This document shows, one piece after another, positions 51,380-59,903 of a DNA stretch of 64,000 bases (position 1 is the first letter of the stretch; every line of letters starts with the position of its first letter). The notes beneath the pieces were generated by a model. It made no database searches, had not been told where the DNA came from, and was given only the letters and a program-made list of their open reading frames with translations. Made by a program: the position numbers and the translations under genes. Origin of the DNA: Cupriavidus sp. EM10 (GTDB lineage Bacteria > Pseudomonadota > Gammaproteobacteria > Burkholderiales > Burkholderiaceae); NCBI RefSeq assembly GCF_018729255.1, contig NZ_CP076061.1, forward strand, positions 930,001 to 994,000. The letters are read 5' to 3'.

Positions 51380-52309
51380 ATGGCCGGTCTTGTATTGGAA
51401 CTGCAGCGGGATGCGGCAAACAGCGCAATGCCCGTGTCGTCGGTTCTCAGGAAGGCGTTGATTGTTTCCCGGAAGCTTGGTTTGATGGAAATGCAGGCTT
51501 GGCTTGACCAGGAGCTTAACGGCTACTCGCAGTGGGATAACGTTCCGGATTACCGGAGGATTCGGGGCGAACTGAAGGTTAAAAACCCGTACCACGGCTT
51601 GCAACCGCTGTACATCCAGGATGTCGACATTGCGGAGCGCATCCGCATGACCCGCACCGGACAAGCGATTTCGGAAGTTGAAGAGCTGCTAGAGGCTAAG
51701 CGTGACATGTACATGATGCCTCTCGGCCCTGAAGTCGAGCAACGCTTGATGAGGATGATGGATGTTCCCCTTCAACCAATGGTGATCGTTCCACGAACCT
51801 CTCTGGTTCGGCTCGTCGACTCAGTACGCAATCGCATTCTCGAATGGGCGTTGGATCTGGAGGGCCGCGGTGTTATCGGCGAAGGTATGACATTTTCGGC
51901 AGAAGAAAAAGCAAATGCCCAAGACGCCCCAGCGTCCATCGTCTATCAAATCGAGAATCAGACGGTCGTACATGGTATGCACGGCTCGCAAATCCAGCAG
52001 GGCACGCACGGTTCCACGCAAAGCTATGAGGCAGGGGGACTCGACGCCGAGCGAGTGCTTGCGCTGGTGGCGGAGATTCGAGCAGCAGTCGGCAGCTCGT
52101 CGCTGCCGCGCGAGACGGTAGGTGAAGTTGAAGCTGATCTAGCGACCATTGAGGCCCAGGTGAAGGCCCCGAAGCCTAAACGCGGGATCCTGACGGAGGC
52201 CCTGAGAAGCACGCGCACAGTCCTTGAGAATGCGGCGGGCGGCGCGCTGGGCAACGCTGCACCGATGCTACCGGGTCTTCTCGAAACACTACGGCAGGCC
52301 CTCGGCTGA
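51380..52309 (+). CDS. AbiTii-domain abortive-infection-type protein
   Basis: This 309-aa protein begins MAGLVLELQRDAANS, followed by VSSVLRKALIVSRKLGL and QAWLDQELNGYS. This order (LELQRDA, LLRKA, ARKL, WLxxELNGY) is the AbiTii domain (about residues 1-190). Members are linked to the lactococcal AbiT abortive-infection system. A central QIENQTVVHGMHGSQIQQGT stretch resembles the NSQIQQGT-like signature seen in some toxin-antitoxin or STAND-like proteins. The C-terminal third is helical. The gene stands alone, with a palindromic promoter, next to decayed defence genes. Confidence 0.75.
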   Translation: MAGLVLELQRDAANSAMPVSSVLRKALIVSRKLGLMEMQAWLDQELNGYSQWDNVPDYRRIRGELKVKNPYHGLQPLYIQDVDIAERIRMTRTGQAISEVEELLEAKRDMYMMPLGPEVEQRLMRMMDVPLQPMVIVPRTSLVRLVDSVRNRILEWALDLEGRGVIGEGMTFSAEEKANAQDAPASIVYQIENQTVVHGMHGSQIQQGTHGSTQSYEAGGLDAERVLALVAEIRAAVGSSSLPRETVGEVEADLATIEAQVKAPKPKRGILTEALRSTRTVLENAAGGALGNAAPMLPGLLETLRQALG

Positions 52310-52480
52310 GGGAGTCTAACCGTGCTAGACAGAAATGACCAAGCCGGCCGCGTTGATTCCCGCGCGATTGCCCCTCCATACCCCGCGGAGCTTCACCAAA
52401 AATGGGGGATCGAGCCGGGCGCCTACCTATAGAAACTCGCCTGAGGCAATCGTGACGTTTATTGTCAGGGAGCTACGTGT

Positions 52481-52860
52481 ATGGCAAAGGAAAGGGTCAC
52501 AAGAAACAGCATTACGTGCCCGCTTGCTACTTGAAGGCGTGGTGCGATCCTGCTTGTCCCGCTGGCCATGAGCCATATGTGTGGATCTTCGACAAGGATG
52601 GCAGCAACCCGCGTCGTCGTGCCCCATCGAACACCTTTACCGAAACAGATCTGTACACGATTGAGAAAGCCGACGGAACAAGAGACCTCAGGCTCGAGCA
52701 GGGGTTGTCTGAGCTTGAAACGCACTTTACTCGCATCAGGAACAGCAGATTCAAATTCCGAAGGGACTTGAGCCCGGAGGAGCATGTGTACATTTGCGTT
52801 TTCCTGGCGGCCGCACAGTTCCGCACACCTTCGTCACGCACCCCAAAGACGAGACTATAG
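52481..52860 (+). pseudogene. DUF4238 protein, frameshifted near start and truncated
   Basis: The frame reads GKGHKKQHYVPACYLKAW, the diagnostic N-terminus of DUF4238, then WIFDKDGSNPRRRAPSNTF and a helical LEQGLSELETHFTRIR. An ATG at 52481 gives MAK only if one A is added to AAA (52486-52488); otherwise a TTG or GTG start must be used. The protein breaks off after AAAQFRTPSSR, less than half the usual length (about 270-350 aa). This is exactly where the convergent AIPR-like fragment ends, so both were cut at one junction near 52836. Confidence 0.65.
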
Positions 52861-53257
52861 TCATCCAGGTTCACATCTTTAAGTCGCTCATAGATATCGG
52901 CGCGACCGCCGTGCTGAAAACTCTCCGGGTCTTTCACACTACCGATTGACGCTGTTAAGGCGTTCCATTTTTTACTGGTGTGGCTCGTTCAACCCGGTCT
53001 GACACATAGCCTTGCAAAACAATGACCTGCGCTTGCTCGTCATCGACATAAATCAGGTCGCAACCGTTATCGCCCGGCCCGTCCACGGAAGCGGCATCGA
53101 TGGCCTCGTCCTCTTCAATGCCAAGAAGCGTAGACGCATACCATGCCGCAAGCGCTTTATCGCGCGTCATCCCACCGCGCTTCGCCAGCCCGTCAATGGC
53201 CGTCAACAGTTCTTTTCTCGTATCCGAGGAACCCATCGGTTTTTTGCTGGTTGCCAT
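52836..53257 (-). pseudogene. AIPR-like (abortive phage infection) N-terminal fragment
   Basis: The fragment begins MATSKKPMGSSDTRKELLTA, then GDNGCDLIYVDDEQAQVIVLQ, matching the restriction-fold start of AIPR-family proteins. In those, a (G)xxDGGIDxxYxDD ... QSK pattern is expected; here the QSK-like position is QGY. The frame breaks at T6 (52968-52973). One base restores VKKWNALTASIGSVKDPESF and continues to LDDYSLVFGVRDEGVR, where similarity stops. About 140 of an expected 500-600 residues remain. It is convergent with the DUF4238 remnant. Confidence 0.55.
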
Positions 53258-53675
53258 ACCGTTCGCACACTTGAAATCGACTCTCGATTCTACCGTGGGA
53301 CGACGGCTGTCAGGCCAAACTCAAGGGGGGTTGACCCGAAGTGCTTCGACGTAATACTCGGGCTCCATTTATATCGCCATTCCCCTCTCCGAGAAACTAG
53401 ATTCTGAGAAAATGATGGAATGCGCGGGCACCAAAAATGGATTGGCGGAAGGCCGTACGGGCCGCGCGCGAGGCGAGGCGATCTATGAGAGGCTGCAAGC
53501 TAGGTTCCACGGAGCCTGTCCATGGGGAGCGCGCGGATCGCCTACGCCCACGTCATCGGTGACCAGGGTCCCTGCGCCGAGCGACCTCAAGCGCTGCTGG
53601 GCCGCCAGTGCGCTACGGACTTTCGGCGCGGGCTCCCGGCATGACATAGTGAGTGTGGCGTCACTTTTTGACACG
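53258..53675. other. 418-bp region with a possible serine-recombinase remnant
   Basis: No intact gene is evident. A 40-codon plus-strand frame (53522-53644) starts MGSARIAYAHVIGDQGPC and has ERPQALLGRQC. This resembles the N-terminus of resolvases (RIAYARVS..DQ....QAL), but the catalytic Ser position is Ile, so it would be dead. At 53654 a TGTGGCGTCACTTTTTGAC word runs into the tnsAB stop codon and may be a transposon end. The rest is featureless. Confidence 0.3.
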
Positions 53676-53683
53676 TTATCTGG
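53654..53683. repeat. Candidate transposon end next to tnsAB
   Basis: TGTGGCGTCACTTTTTGAC begins with the TGT common to Tn7/Tn5053-like ends and overlaps the tnsAB stop. A similar word, TGTCGCCACTTTTGGAC, occurs at 59726 in the same orientation. The pair is direct rather than inverted, so they are not simply the two ends of one element. I cannot identify target-site duplications. Confidence 0.3.
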
Positions 53684-56585
53684 ACGATTTGTGAGATGTC
53701 GAAGCGGTGGGCAGGGAGGCGCCTGTCGCATACCTTTGCATAGCGGGAAGCGGCTTCCGCCGCGAAAGCTGGATCACCACACCCTTGCCGATTCCCAGCT
53801 CTTTCGCGATCTGACTAATCGACGCGGCATCGTCAATGCGTTGACGTATATAGGCCCGGTACCCCTCGCCATATCGGTTGATGCGGGCAATGTCCGCACG
53901 CGTGATCTCACACCGCGAGAGGGAGCGATGGACCTTGAAACTAAATCCGCACTTGCAATTGACATTCACAAATGCCCTGTCATTCCTGCATCGTTGATAT
54001 TTGGACACCCAATGATCCGGGCCATGGTGTGCGATCGGACTGACGCAGCGGAACCGCAAGCCAATGCGGGGCGGTCCAACGGGTTTAGCGTATATCGAAT
54101 CGTGCAGGTCTACGCCATAGGTTCCTTCGGACCGGGCGCGCACGAACCATTGCTCCCGGTTCGCCCGCTCGGTTTCGTAGAAGCGATTGCCAAGCGCAAT
54201 GCCCTCTCGCGTGACGCGCGCAGCGACACGGGGATATACGCAAGCGCGCATGGCTTCCACTGGCACCGTACGCAACGTCCCGCTGTAATGCTCAATGCCA
54301 TATCGCCACAGTTCCACCGGCGAGTCCGCCAGTCCTTGGCCCACAAAGGTTGGATCTTTGGGGATACGGTCGAAAGGACGGATGTTGTACCGGACGACCA
54401 TCAGGAGCATGAGTTTCGTGAACTCTCGCAACGTCATCGTGGCGTCCAAAAGATAGTTGTGGCTGCCTCGCTTGCGATAGTCTTTCTCGACGTGCCCCGG
54501 CACATAGGGGCCCCACTCCTTATTCAGAATGCCGAAACGCGACTCAACAATGGCCTTCCAGTCGGGGCGAAAAGGCGGCGGGTTATCACAATCGACGCCA
54601 TATCGGACGTTGAGGCGCCGCCATGCCAACCAACTCATGAATTCCCTGCCACGATCATGCATCATGCGTCGACCGAGATGATGCGAAGGCCACCACCATT
54701 CCTCTATGCTAAGGCCGTACCGACGGCAGAGTTCCACCTTGGGCGTGACGACGGACTCCATCGTCAACGCCGCGCCTAGGAATGAGGGACTTTCGAAGCC
54801 TACGTAGATGCCTACGATCAGGCGGGAGTACGTGTCGGTGACGAGATAGATGGTCGGCCGACCGACCACCCGCAAGCGATCCATTGCGGAGACGAGATAG
54901 ACATCCCCGACGGTGGAATCAATCTGGTATTCGGCGCCCGGCCCGGACGCCGACGACTGCCCGTCATAGGGACGATCCACCAACGTATAGTGGCGCGCGC
55001 CATGGAGGCGTATTCGCCGTTCGACCGGGGGCTCGTTCTTCCGTACGTAGTAGCGGATCTGTCCGATTGTGAAGCGGTTCTCCGGCGCCCAGTCTCGGCA
55101 GTACTTGTTATCGATGTACGCTTTGAATTGGGAGTAATTGTAGCCATTGACTTTGGCGAAGCAGTAGCCCGCACTGAGAATCGCTCGCCCGCGCTGGTTG
55201 ACCTGCGTGCCACTGCGCCGGCCACATGGATCGTGCTTGCGCGAGCGGCCAACTTTCGTGATCGCATCCCGACGCCGGCCGGGCGCGCCGCATTTTTGCC
55301 AGTCGCCCGACAATGCGTCGGCGCACATCCCGCGGGTGAGATATCGCTTGACCCAGATAGCAATGGTTTGGCGTGTGGTCCCGGCGCGCTTGGCACATGC
55401 CTCATACAGGGCAGTCGTCCCAACGCCGGCCAAGATGCGCAGACGATTTTCGCCATCGACCAAGTCCTTGATCAGCGCGTACCGCTTGAGCGCGCGCTCA
55501 GAGGGATCAGCGTGACTCGCCCTGGCATAGGGATCTTCGTCATCGGACACCAGTTGCAGCGCATCGGTTTGCGCATAGTTCGGCGCCAGGCGGTCTTGCA
55601 GGGTGCGCGTCGGCAGTGCCCAAATCCAATTGTCGGCACCATCGATCCGAACCAGGTACGTGTACAGGGAGCCGTTGCCGGTCCACGCGATCCGGTAGAG
55701 CGGGTCGTCAGGGTATCCGCGCGCGCGCACAAGCTGATTGTCGACGAGCAGCGGCAGATCTTCAAAAGTGTCCATGCCATTTTGATCGACAGAAAGGGGA
55801 CAGCCCCGACTGATGTCCGGCCCGTCCACGTTCGTGGCGAGAATGCGTTCGGCCAGCAGGCGACGGATCAGGTAAAGCGCCGTGCCCGGCGCTACCCCGT
55901 GCGCCCGGTCCATGGCTTGGGCGAGCGCGTGGGAGGGCCAACTCGTCGAATGCGAGATGGTATGAAGGATTTCGCTCACCATGGGGTGACCGCATTCCAG
56001 GATGGGCCCGTCGAGCAGCGCAGGACGAGCGTCGTAGATCCACATCAGATTGCGCGAGCGCTGCGTCCGCAGTTGGGAGGCGAAGCGTGGCGTGAGCGGC
56101 ACGCCTTCGGCGGCCAAGTATGCCTCGGCGATGGCGAATCGTTGCCGGATGCGCCGCGCTTTCCACGCTGCGTCGTCCATGATGGCGGCCGCGTGCAGGC
56201 CGTGCCGGGAGACTACGAAGAAGTCAACGGTTTGCGGAATCCAAAAGGCTGTGCGTTGGTTCCGGGGATGGCGGATCCCCAGATCTTTGGCGATGGCCAG
56301 CGTGCGGTCCAACGGCAGGAGCGGGTAGTGCTCACGAATGTCCTCGACGGCTTCGTCCCACCAATACTCCAAATAGGCGAAGTACTCCAGGTTGGAGCGT
56401 AGGTGGTGGATACGGTAGTCCGTCAGATGGCTCGCGGTGCGATGGCAACGCCCCAACGACCGACCTTCATCGACGCGGAACCAGGGTAGGTAGGTGGCGC
56501 CTGCGCCTTGCCCCCGTCCCTCGCGCAGCATGCGCTCGTACTTCGCTTCGTCGATGTCGGACTGCCGGCGCTTCTTAACGACCAT
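53676..56585 (-). CDS. TnsA-TnsB fusion transposase of a Tn7-like element
   Basis: This 969-aa protein starts MVVKKRRQSDIDEAKYERM after GGAG. Residues 1-190 are TnsA-like: HHLRSNLEYFAYLEYWWDE, REHYPLLPLDRTLAIAKDLG, TVDFFVV and a C-terminal RNLMWIYD. Residues 200-969 are TnsB-like with an integrase core, and the DDE triad is visible as YQIDST (Asp556), MHDRGREF (Asp644) and KAIVESRFG (Glu681). In the TnsA part, Glu66 and Asp121 are kept. By eye the usual Gln and Lys of the nuclease site are His86 and Met136 (AAIMDDAAW), suggesting a dead nuclease. Fused TnsAB occurs in some Tn7-like and CRISPR-associated transposons. No tnsC, tniQ or tnsD is visible. The open frame upstream to 57326 is not part of this gene. 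Confidence 0.85.
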   Translation of the reverse strand: MVVKKRRQSDIDEAKYERMLREGRGQGAGATYLPWFRVDEGRSLGRCHRTASHLTDYRIHHLRSNLEYFAYLEYWWDEAVEDIREHYPLLPLDRTLAIAKDLGIRHPRNQRTAFWIPQTVDFFVVSRHGLHAAAIMDDAAWKARRIRQRFAIAEAYLAAEGVPLTPRFASQLRTQRSRNLMWIYDARPALLDGPILECGHPMVSEILHTISHSTSWPSHALAQAMDRAHGVAPGTALYLIRRLLAERILATNVDGPDISRGCPLSVDQNGMDTFEDLPLLVDNQLVRARGYPDDPLYRIAWTGNGSLYTYLVRIDGADNWIWALPTRTLQDRLAPNYAQTDALQLVSDDEDPYARASHADPSERALKRYALIKDLVDGENRLRILAGVGTTALYEACAKRAGTTRQTIAIWVKRYLTRGMCADALSGDWQKCGAPGRRRDAITKVGRSRKHDPCGRRSGTQVNQRGRAILSAGYCFAKVNGYNYSQFKAYIDNKYCRDWAPENRFTIGQIRYYVRKNEPPVERRIRLHGARHYTLVDRPYDGQSSASGPGAEYQIDSTVGDVYLVSAMDRLRVVGRPTIYLVTDTYSRLIVGIYVGFESPSFLGAALTMESVVTPKVELCRRYGLSIEEWWWPSHHLGRRMMHDRGREFMSWLAWRRLNVRYGVDCDNPPPFRPDWKAIVESRFGILNKEWGPYVPGHVEKDYRKRGSHNYLLDATMTLREFTKLMLLMVVRYNIRPFDRIPKDPTFVGQGLADSPVELWRYGIEHYSGTLRTVPVEAMRACVYPRVAARVTREGIALGNRFYETERANREQWFVRARSEGTYGVDLHDSIYAKPVGPPRIGLRFRCVSPIAHHGPDHWVSKYQRCRNDRAFVNVNCKCGFSFKVHRSLSRCEITRADIARINRYGEGYRAYIRQRIDDAASISQIAKELGIGKGVVIQLSRRKPLPAMQRYATGASLPTASTSHKSSR

Positions 56586-56599
56586 GACTCGCTCCGCGC

Positions 56600-57199
56600 G
56601 CACCCGAGGGAATCCTCCGCACCCCCGGCGCGGACGCCGCGTCGTATCGCTTAATTGGCGCGGCACGATGAGGCGATAGCACAGGATTTTTGTGCGCTCC
56701 CACGACAGAGGAAATTGCTTAGCAAGAATGGGGGCGACACGAATGGCGCCTGTAAGCGGCTGGATATAGAGCCTGGCCAACCAGTGCTCAAACGCCGCCA
56801 TACGTGCTAGGTCGATAGCCGATTGAGGCGGCACGACATCGAGCTTGAGCGCGTCGTACAAGCCGCGAACCTCGGGAAAGAGCCTGAGCCGGTAATAGGC
56901 ACGGGCCCATGCCGTCTGGAGCCAGGCTCGGCGCACGGATGGCCGGGAGGGCGATTTGCGAGGAAATCGGGCGCTCGGGCCATTCGCGTGAGCGCTTCGC
57001 GGGAACAGCGGAGAAATCTCAGAAACTTCAACGTGGTCCGCCAAGAGTTCTGGCCAAGCACACGCCGCGTGCGGGGCAACGCCAACGACCGCGCGATGAC
57101 GTTTGTTGCCAAAAGAGTGCGCAGTAGGGCGCAAAAATGGTGAGTACAGCATGGAAGCACATCCAATCGTCTGCGCATCCACTGTCGCCTGACAGTCAA
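56600..57199 (-). other. Possible frameshifted gene of unknown function upstream of tnsAB
   Basis: Two overlapping minus-strand frames look protein-like rather than random. One has NSWRTTLKFLRFLRCSREAL and ARAPDFLANRPP. The other has RRAWLQTAWARAYYRLRLF, PEVRGLYDALKLDVVPPQS and FEHWLARLYIQPLTGAIRV. Adding one C near 56945 would join them into about 200 residues. I recognise no family; a Tn7-like accessory protein or a decayed recombinase is possible. It lies between the putative small RNA and tnsAB and ends close to the tnsAB ribosome site. Confidence 0.3.
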
Positions 57200-57211
57200 G
57201 CGTATCCCTGC

Positions 57212-57240
57212 TTGACCTGCCCGGATTCATCTCCCATACT
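57212..57240 (+). promoter_or_regulatory. Sigma-70-type promoter for the putative small RNA
   Basis: TTGACC (57212-57217) and CATACT (57235-57240) are separated by exactly 17 bp. The first matches the -35 consensus at five of six positions and the second matches the -10 at four of six. A start near 57247 would give a transcript running into the terminator at 57392-57420. There is no plus-strand gene downstream for it to serve. Confidence 0.45.
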
Positions 57241-57420
57241 GTTAGCGCCAACCAGCAGTATGCAGTGATCCCGGTAACAGCGTCGGCATATAGGTGATGC
57301 GGAAGCGTTAAAGGGGCGTGCGCCACCGGCGCACGGAATGATGTGTGGGCTGGAGCTCCAGAAGTTTTTGATCCAGTCCAGTGAAGTACAGAAAAGACCG
57401 CCCGTGTGGCGGTTTTTTTT
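57239..57420 (+). ncRNA. Candidate structured small RNA, about 170-180 nt
   Basis: Between the recombinase and tnsAB lies a non-coding stretch dense in inverted repeats. CTGTTA/TAACAG (57239-57244, 57275-57280) encloses the first 40 bases. CGTGCGCC/GGCGCACG with a 3-base loop lies at 57317-57335. The 12-bp palindrome CTGGAGCTCCAG lies at 57350-57361, and an intrinsic terminator ends the unit. A promoter-like pair precedes it. It matches neither 4.5S RNA nor a tRNA by eye; I cannot exclude 6S RNA or a recombination site. Its link to the mobile element is positional only. Confidence 0.4.
57392..57420 (+). terminator. Intrinsic terminator
   Basis: CCGCC (57398-57402) pairs with GGCGG (57408-57412) around a 5-base loop, extended by flanking A/T pairs and followed by eight T on the plus strand (57413-57420). 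An A4 upstream and a further T run after the terminator make it strong for plus-strand transcription. On the minus strand it is followed only by CTTTTC, so it is mainly plus-directed. Confidence 0.75.
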
Positions 57421-57632
57421 ATTTTTTTCGGACGGAAATTCGTCGTTCCCGAGGTCTAAAGTAAAAGGTTTTCCCGGGTTTTTCCAGGCTGAATTGGCGA
57501 CGTTGGGATCATCGGAGGGCGATGGAATAATAGTATTTATTTTCCATTCTGGCACACGGAAATACCGTCATCGCTCGCCATCCATTTAAAGAGTTCCTCG
57601 ATATCTGTTGAGATTTTCAGCTCATACTCTCA

Positions 57633-59532
57633 TCACGGCTGCCAAAGCTTTTGCATCAGCGCTTGGCGCCGCGCTTGCTCAGTGCGCACGTAGCGGCTGG
57701 TGGTGTCCAGTGAGGCATGCCCGACGTTCTGCTGCACCACTTCCACCGGCACGCCCGCATCGAGGGCATGAGAAATGTGCGTGTGCCGCATCCAGTGCGC
57801 ACTGGCTTGCCGCAGGCGGGCGGCGGCCGCCGCATCGGTCGGCGCCAGTTGCTCGGCGCAGGCCGCCAAGAAGCGTTTGAGTTGGCGATGAAAAGCACTG
57901 CCCGACACACCGGCTTCGCTGACGCCGGCGTCGTCCGCCCCCACGCGCGCCGTGCCCAACAGCGGCACGCCTTGATGCCGCTGCACGCCCCCGCCGTAGC
58001 CGCGCGCGGCCAGGTAGTCCTCGAGCGCGTCCACCCAGCCCGGGGCACCGGCACCTCGCGCAGCTTGCCGCCCTTGCCGGACACCGTCAGCCACCACCCC
58101 ATGGCCCGCTGGCCCCCCTCGCCGGCCCACGATTCCCAGCGTAGATCGTCCGTGGTCGCTGCCAGTAGTTCTGCCAACCTCAGGCCGGTATCGTGCAACA
58201 GCGGCAAGGCAACTTGCAGCCGCTGGGACCCGAGTCCCGCAGGTAAGCGGCCGAGGGCCTCGTGCACCCAGGCCCATTGGGCCGAGGTGAGGCCCCGACC
58301 GATGTCCGGGCCGCGCGGGAGGCGTCGCGGGACCGCCACGGCGCGCCACGGATTGCCGGCCAGATAGCCCTGATGCACCAGAAAGCCAAACAAATTGCCC
58401 AGGACCGACATTGCGTAAGCGCAGGAGCGCGGCGAGAGCGGCCCCTCAAGCGGTCGCCATCCCGCTTGCCAGCGGGGGATGGCGCGTGGCCCGCACCAGT
58501 GCACCGGTGGGTCAAGCAAAAAGTCGCGGTAGGCGATGCAGTCTTCCACGGTGGCCGAGGACAGCGCGCAACGGCGCTCCAGCGTAACCCACAAGAGAAA
58601 CCGCTCGGCCTCCTTGCGGTAGGCCAGTTGCGTATGGGTGAACCGCCCCCCTCACCGGGAACCGGCCCTTTGGCCGCAAGCCACGCGAAAACTGCCTCTC
58701 GGTCGTCCGTGGCTGCCAAATGGCATTGCGCAGGATCGGCGCGAAACCGCCCCGAGCGGCCACTCAAGGCATCGGGCAGTAAGAAACGCTCCAGCGGCAC
58801 GAGCGGCGACGCCACCGCAAACGTGGGTGGCGGGATCGTCGCCGCACGCGCTGCCGCCCCCTCATCCGCGACCCATGCGGGTAGCGCCCCCAGCGTGGTA
58901 GCATGCGCCGCGACAAAGCGCTCAAGCGAGCGCGCCTTGCCCACGCCGATACCCGGCAGGTCGTGCCACCAGTGGGGTCGGACGGACATACGCGCGTGCA
59001 ACTCAGCCAGCGTTGTGACGCCTCCGAGAGCCAAACGCGATGCGAGCGAGTCGATGAACCAGGCCTCACAGCCGTCCTGCAACCCGACCGGCTGGGCGGC
59101 CTGGGCTTCCAAGGTATGGATGGCGAAAAGCTGGCGGTGCAATAGGCGGACACGCCGCTTGTCCTGAGCGAGCGCGGTGCCGTAGCGCGCCGCATACGCC
59201 GCCAGTTGCTCCGCTTCGCTGAAGTCCTGAAGTCCGGCCATGGCCACGAAGGCGTCGAGCGCCGGCAGCGCCGACGCCGCGCGCGGCGAGAGGTCCAGGC
59301 GCAACAAATGGGCCCGGCCAAATTTCCCGCCGCGTGCCGCGGTCGCGGCCAACTCGTTGCGGATCCAACCGGTCATCCGGTGCATCACCGGTCCGGTGAA
59401 CTCGCCCTGATCGCTCAAATAGCGTTCCCACAGCGTCTTGGGTGACAGGCCCTCGATCACCCCGCGCAAAAAGGCAAAGTGGCCCCGGTGCAGGCGGGGT
59501 CGCGTGATGTGCGGCAGACGCGGAGAAGCCAT
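57633..59532 (-). CDS. Phage-type tyrosine recombinase with DUF3701-like N-terminus, two frameshifts
   Basis: Joining three frames gives about 633 aa from MASPRLPHITRPRLH. The N-terminal half is like Phage_integr_N/DUF3701 (GHFAFLRGVIEGLSPKTLWE, WWHDLPGIGVGKARSLERF). The catalytic half follows: HDTGLRLAELLAATTDDL (Arg I), HWMRHTHISHALDAG (HxxR) and GHASLDTTSRYVRTE (His and nucleophile Tyr). Breaks coincide with C6 at 58647-58652 and G4 at 58042-58045 on the plus strand; one base at each restores GGRFTHTQLAYRKEAERF and VPPGWVDALEDYL. It is common on genomic islands of beta-proteobacteria. Its orientation matches tnsAB. Confidence 0.82.
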
Positions 59533-59903
59533 GGCAGACGCCGCTGCGGACAACGGGCCGCGCGGCGCCTCTTCACTGTAGTCCCACCGCCGTCAAAGGG
59601 CGCGATCTATCGGTGGGGGCGTGGAAATCGAGCGCATGCGCCATTCGGCACGGTTCGCAGCCCTCTGGGGCACGGGCAGCTGCTACGATCACTCCGGGCA
59701 TTGGCGTCGGTAAGGGTCCCGCACGTGTCGCCACTTTTGGACTGCAAATAAGGCGAGTTATTTTGCAGAGCATTCTAGGAAAAAGGCCAACGCGAAATCG
59801 CGCAGAAGCCTGCGGGCTCAGCCATCGCTGCAGTGCATGCATCGCCATCAACCTAAACGGGTATAGTGCGAGGCACATCCACACCGACGAAAGGCCTTCC
59901 CCT
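59533..59903. other. Non-coding gap with TGT-start repeat and inverted words
   Basis: The 371-bp gap between divergent genes holds TGTCGCCACTTTTGGAC at 59726. This is followed by CTGCAAATAA (59742-59751) and its near-complement TTATTTTGCAG (59758-59768). Clustered sub-terminal repeats of this kind are typical of transposase-binding ends. It may mark the end of one element and the start of the TIR/AAA cargo. A TATAGTG word near 59866 could be a -10 box for the next gene. Nothing else is recognisable. Confidence 0.35.

Noticed and set aside
51024..51461. A 145-aa plus-strand gene with a good ribosome site ahead of the AbiTii gene
   Set aside because: The product has no recognisable domain, runs through the palindromic promoter and overlaps the AbiTii start; left as non-coding with low certainty.
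53412..54779. A 455-codon plus-strand ORF and other plus frames across tnsAB
   Set aside because: They are antisense shadows of the conserved DDE domain.
56586..57326. N-terminal extension of TnsAB to 1216 aa
   Set aside because: TnsA homologues begin near the MVVKKRRQ start, which has its own ribosome site; the extension does not align with TnsA.
57239..57420. 4.5S RNA, tmRNA or tRNA identity for the structured region
   Set aside because: The diagnostic SRP loop words, a tRNA T-loop with CCA end, and a tmRNA tag frame are all absent by eye.
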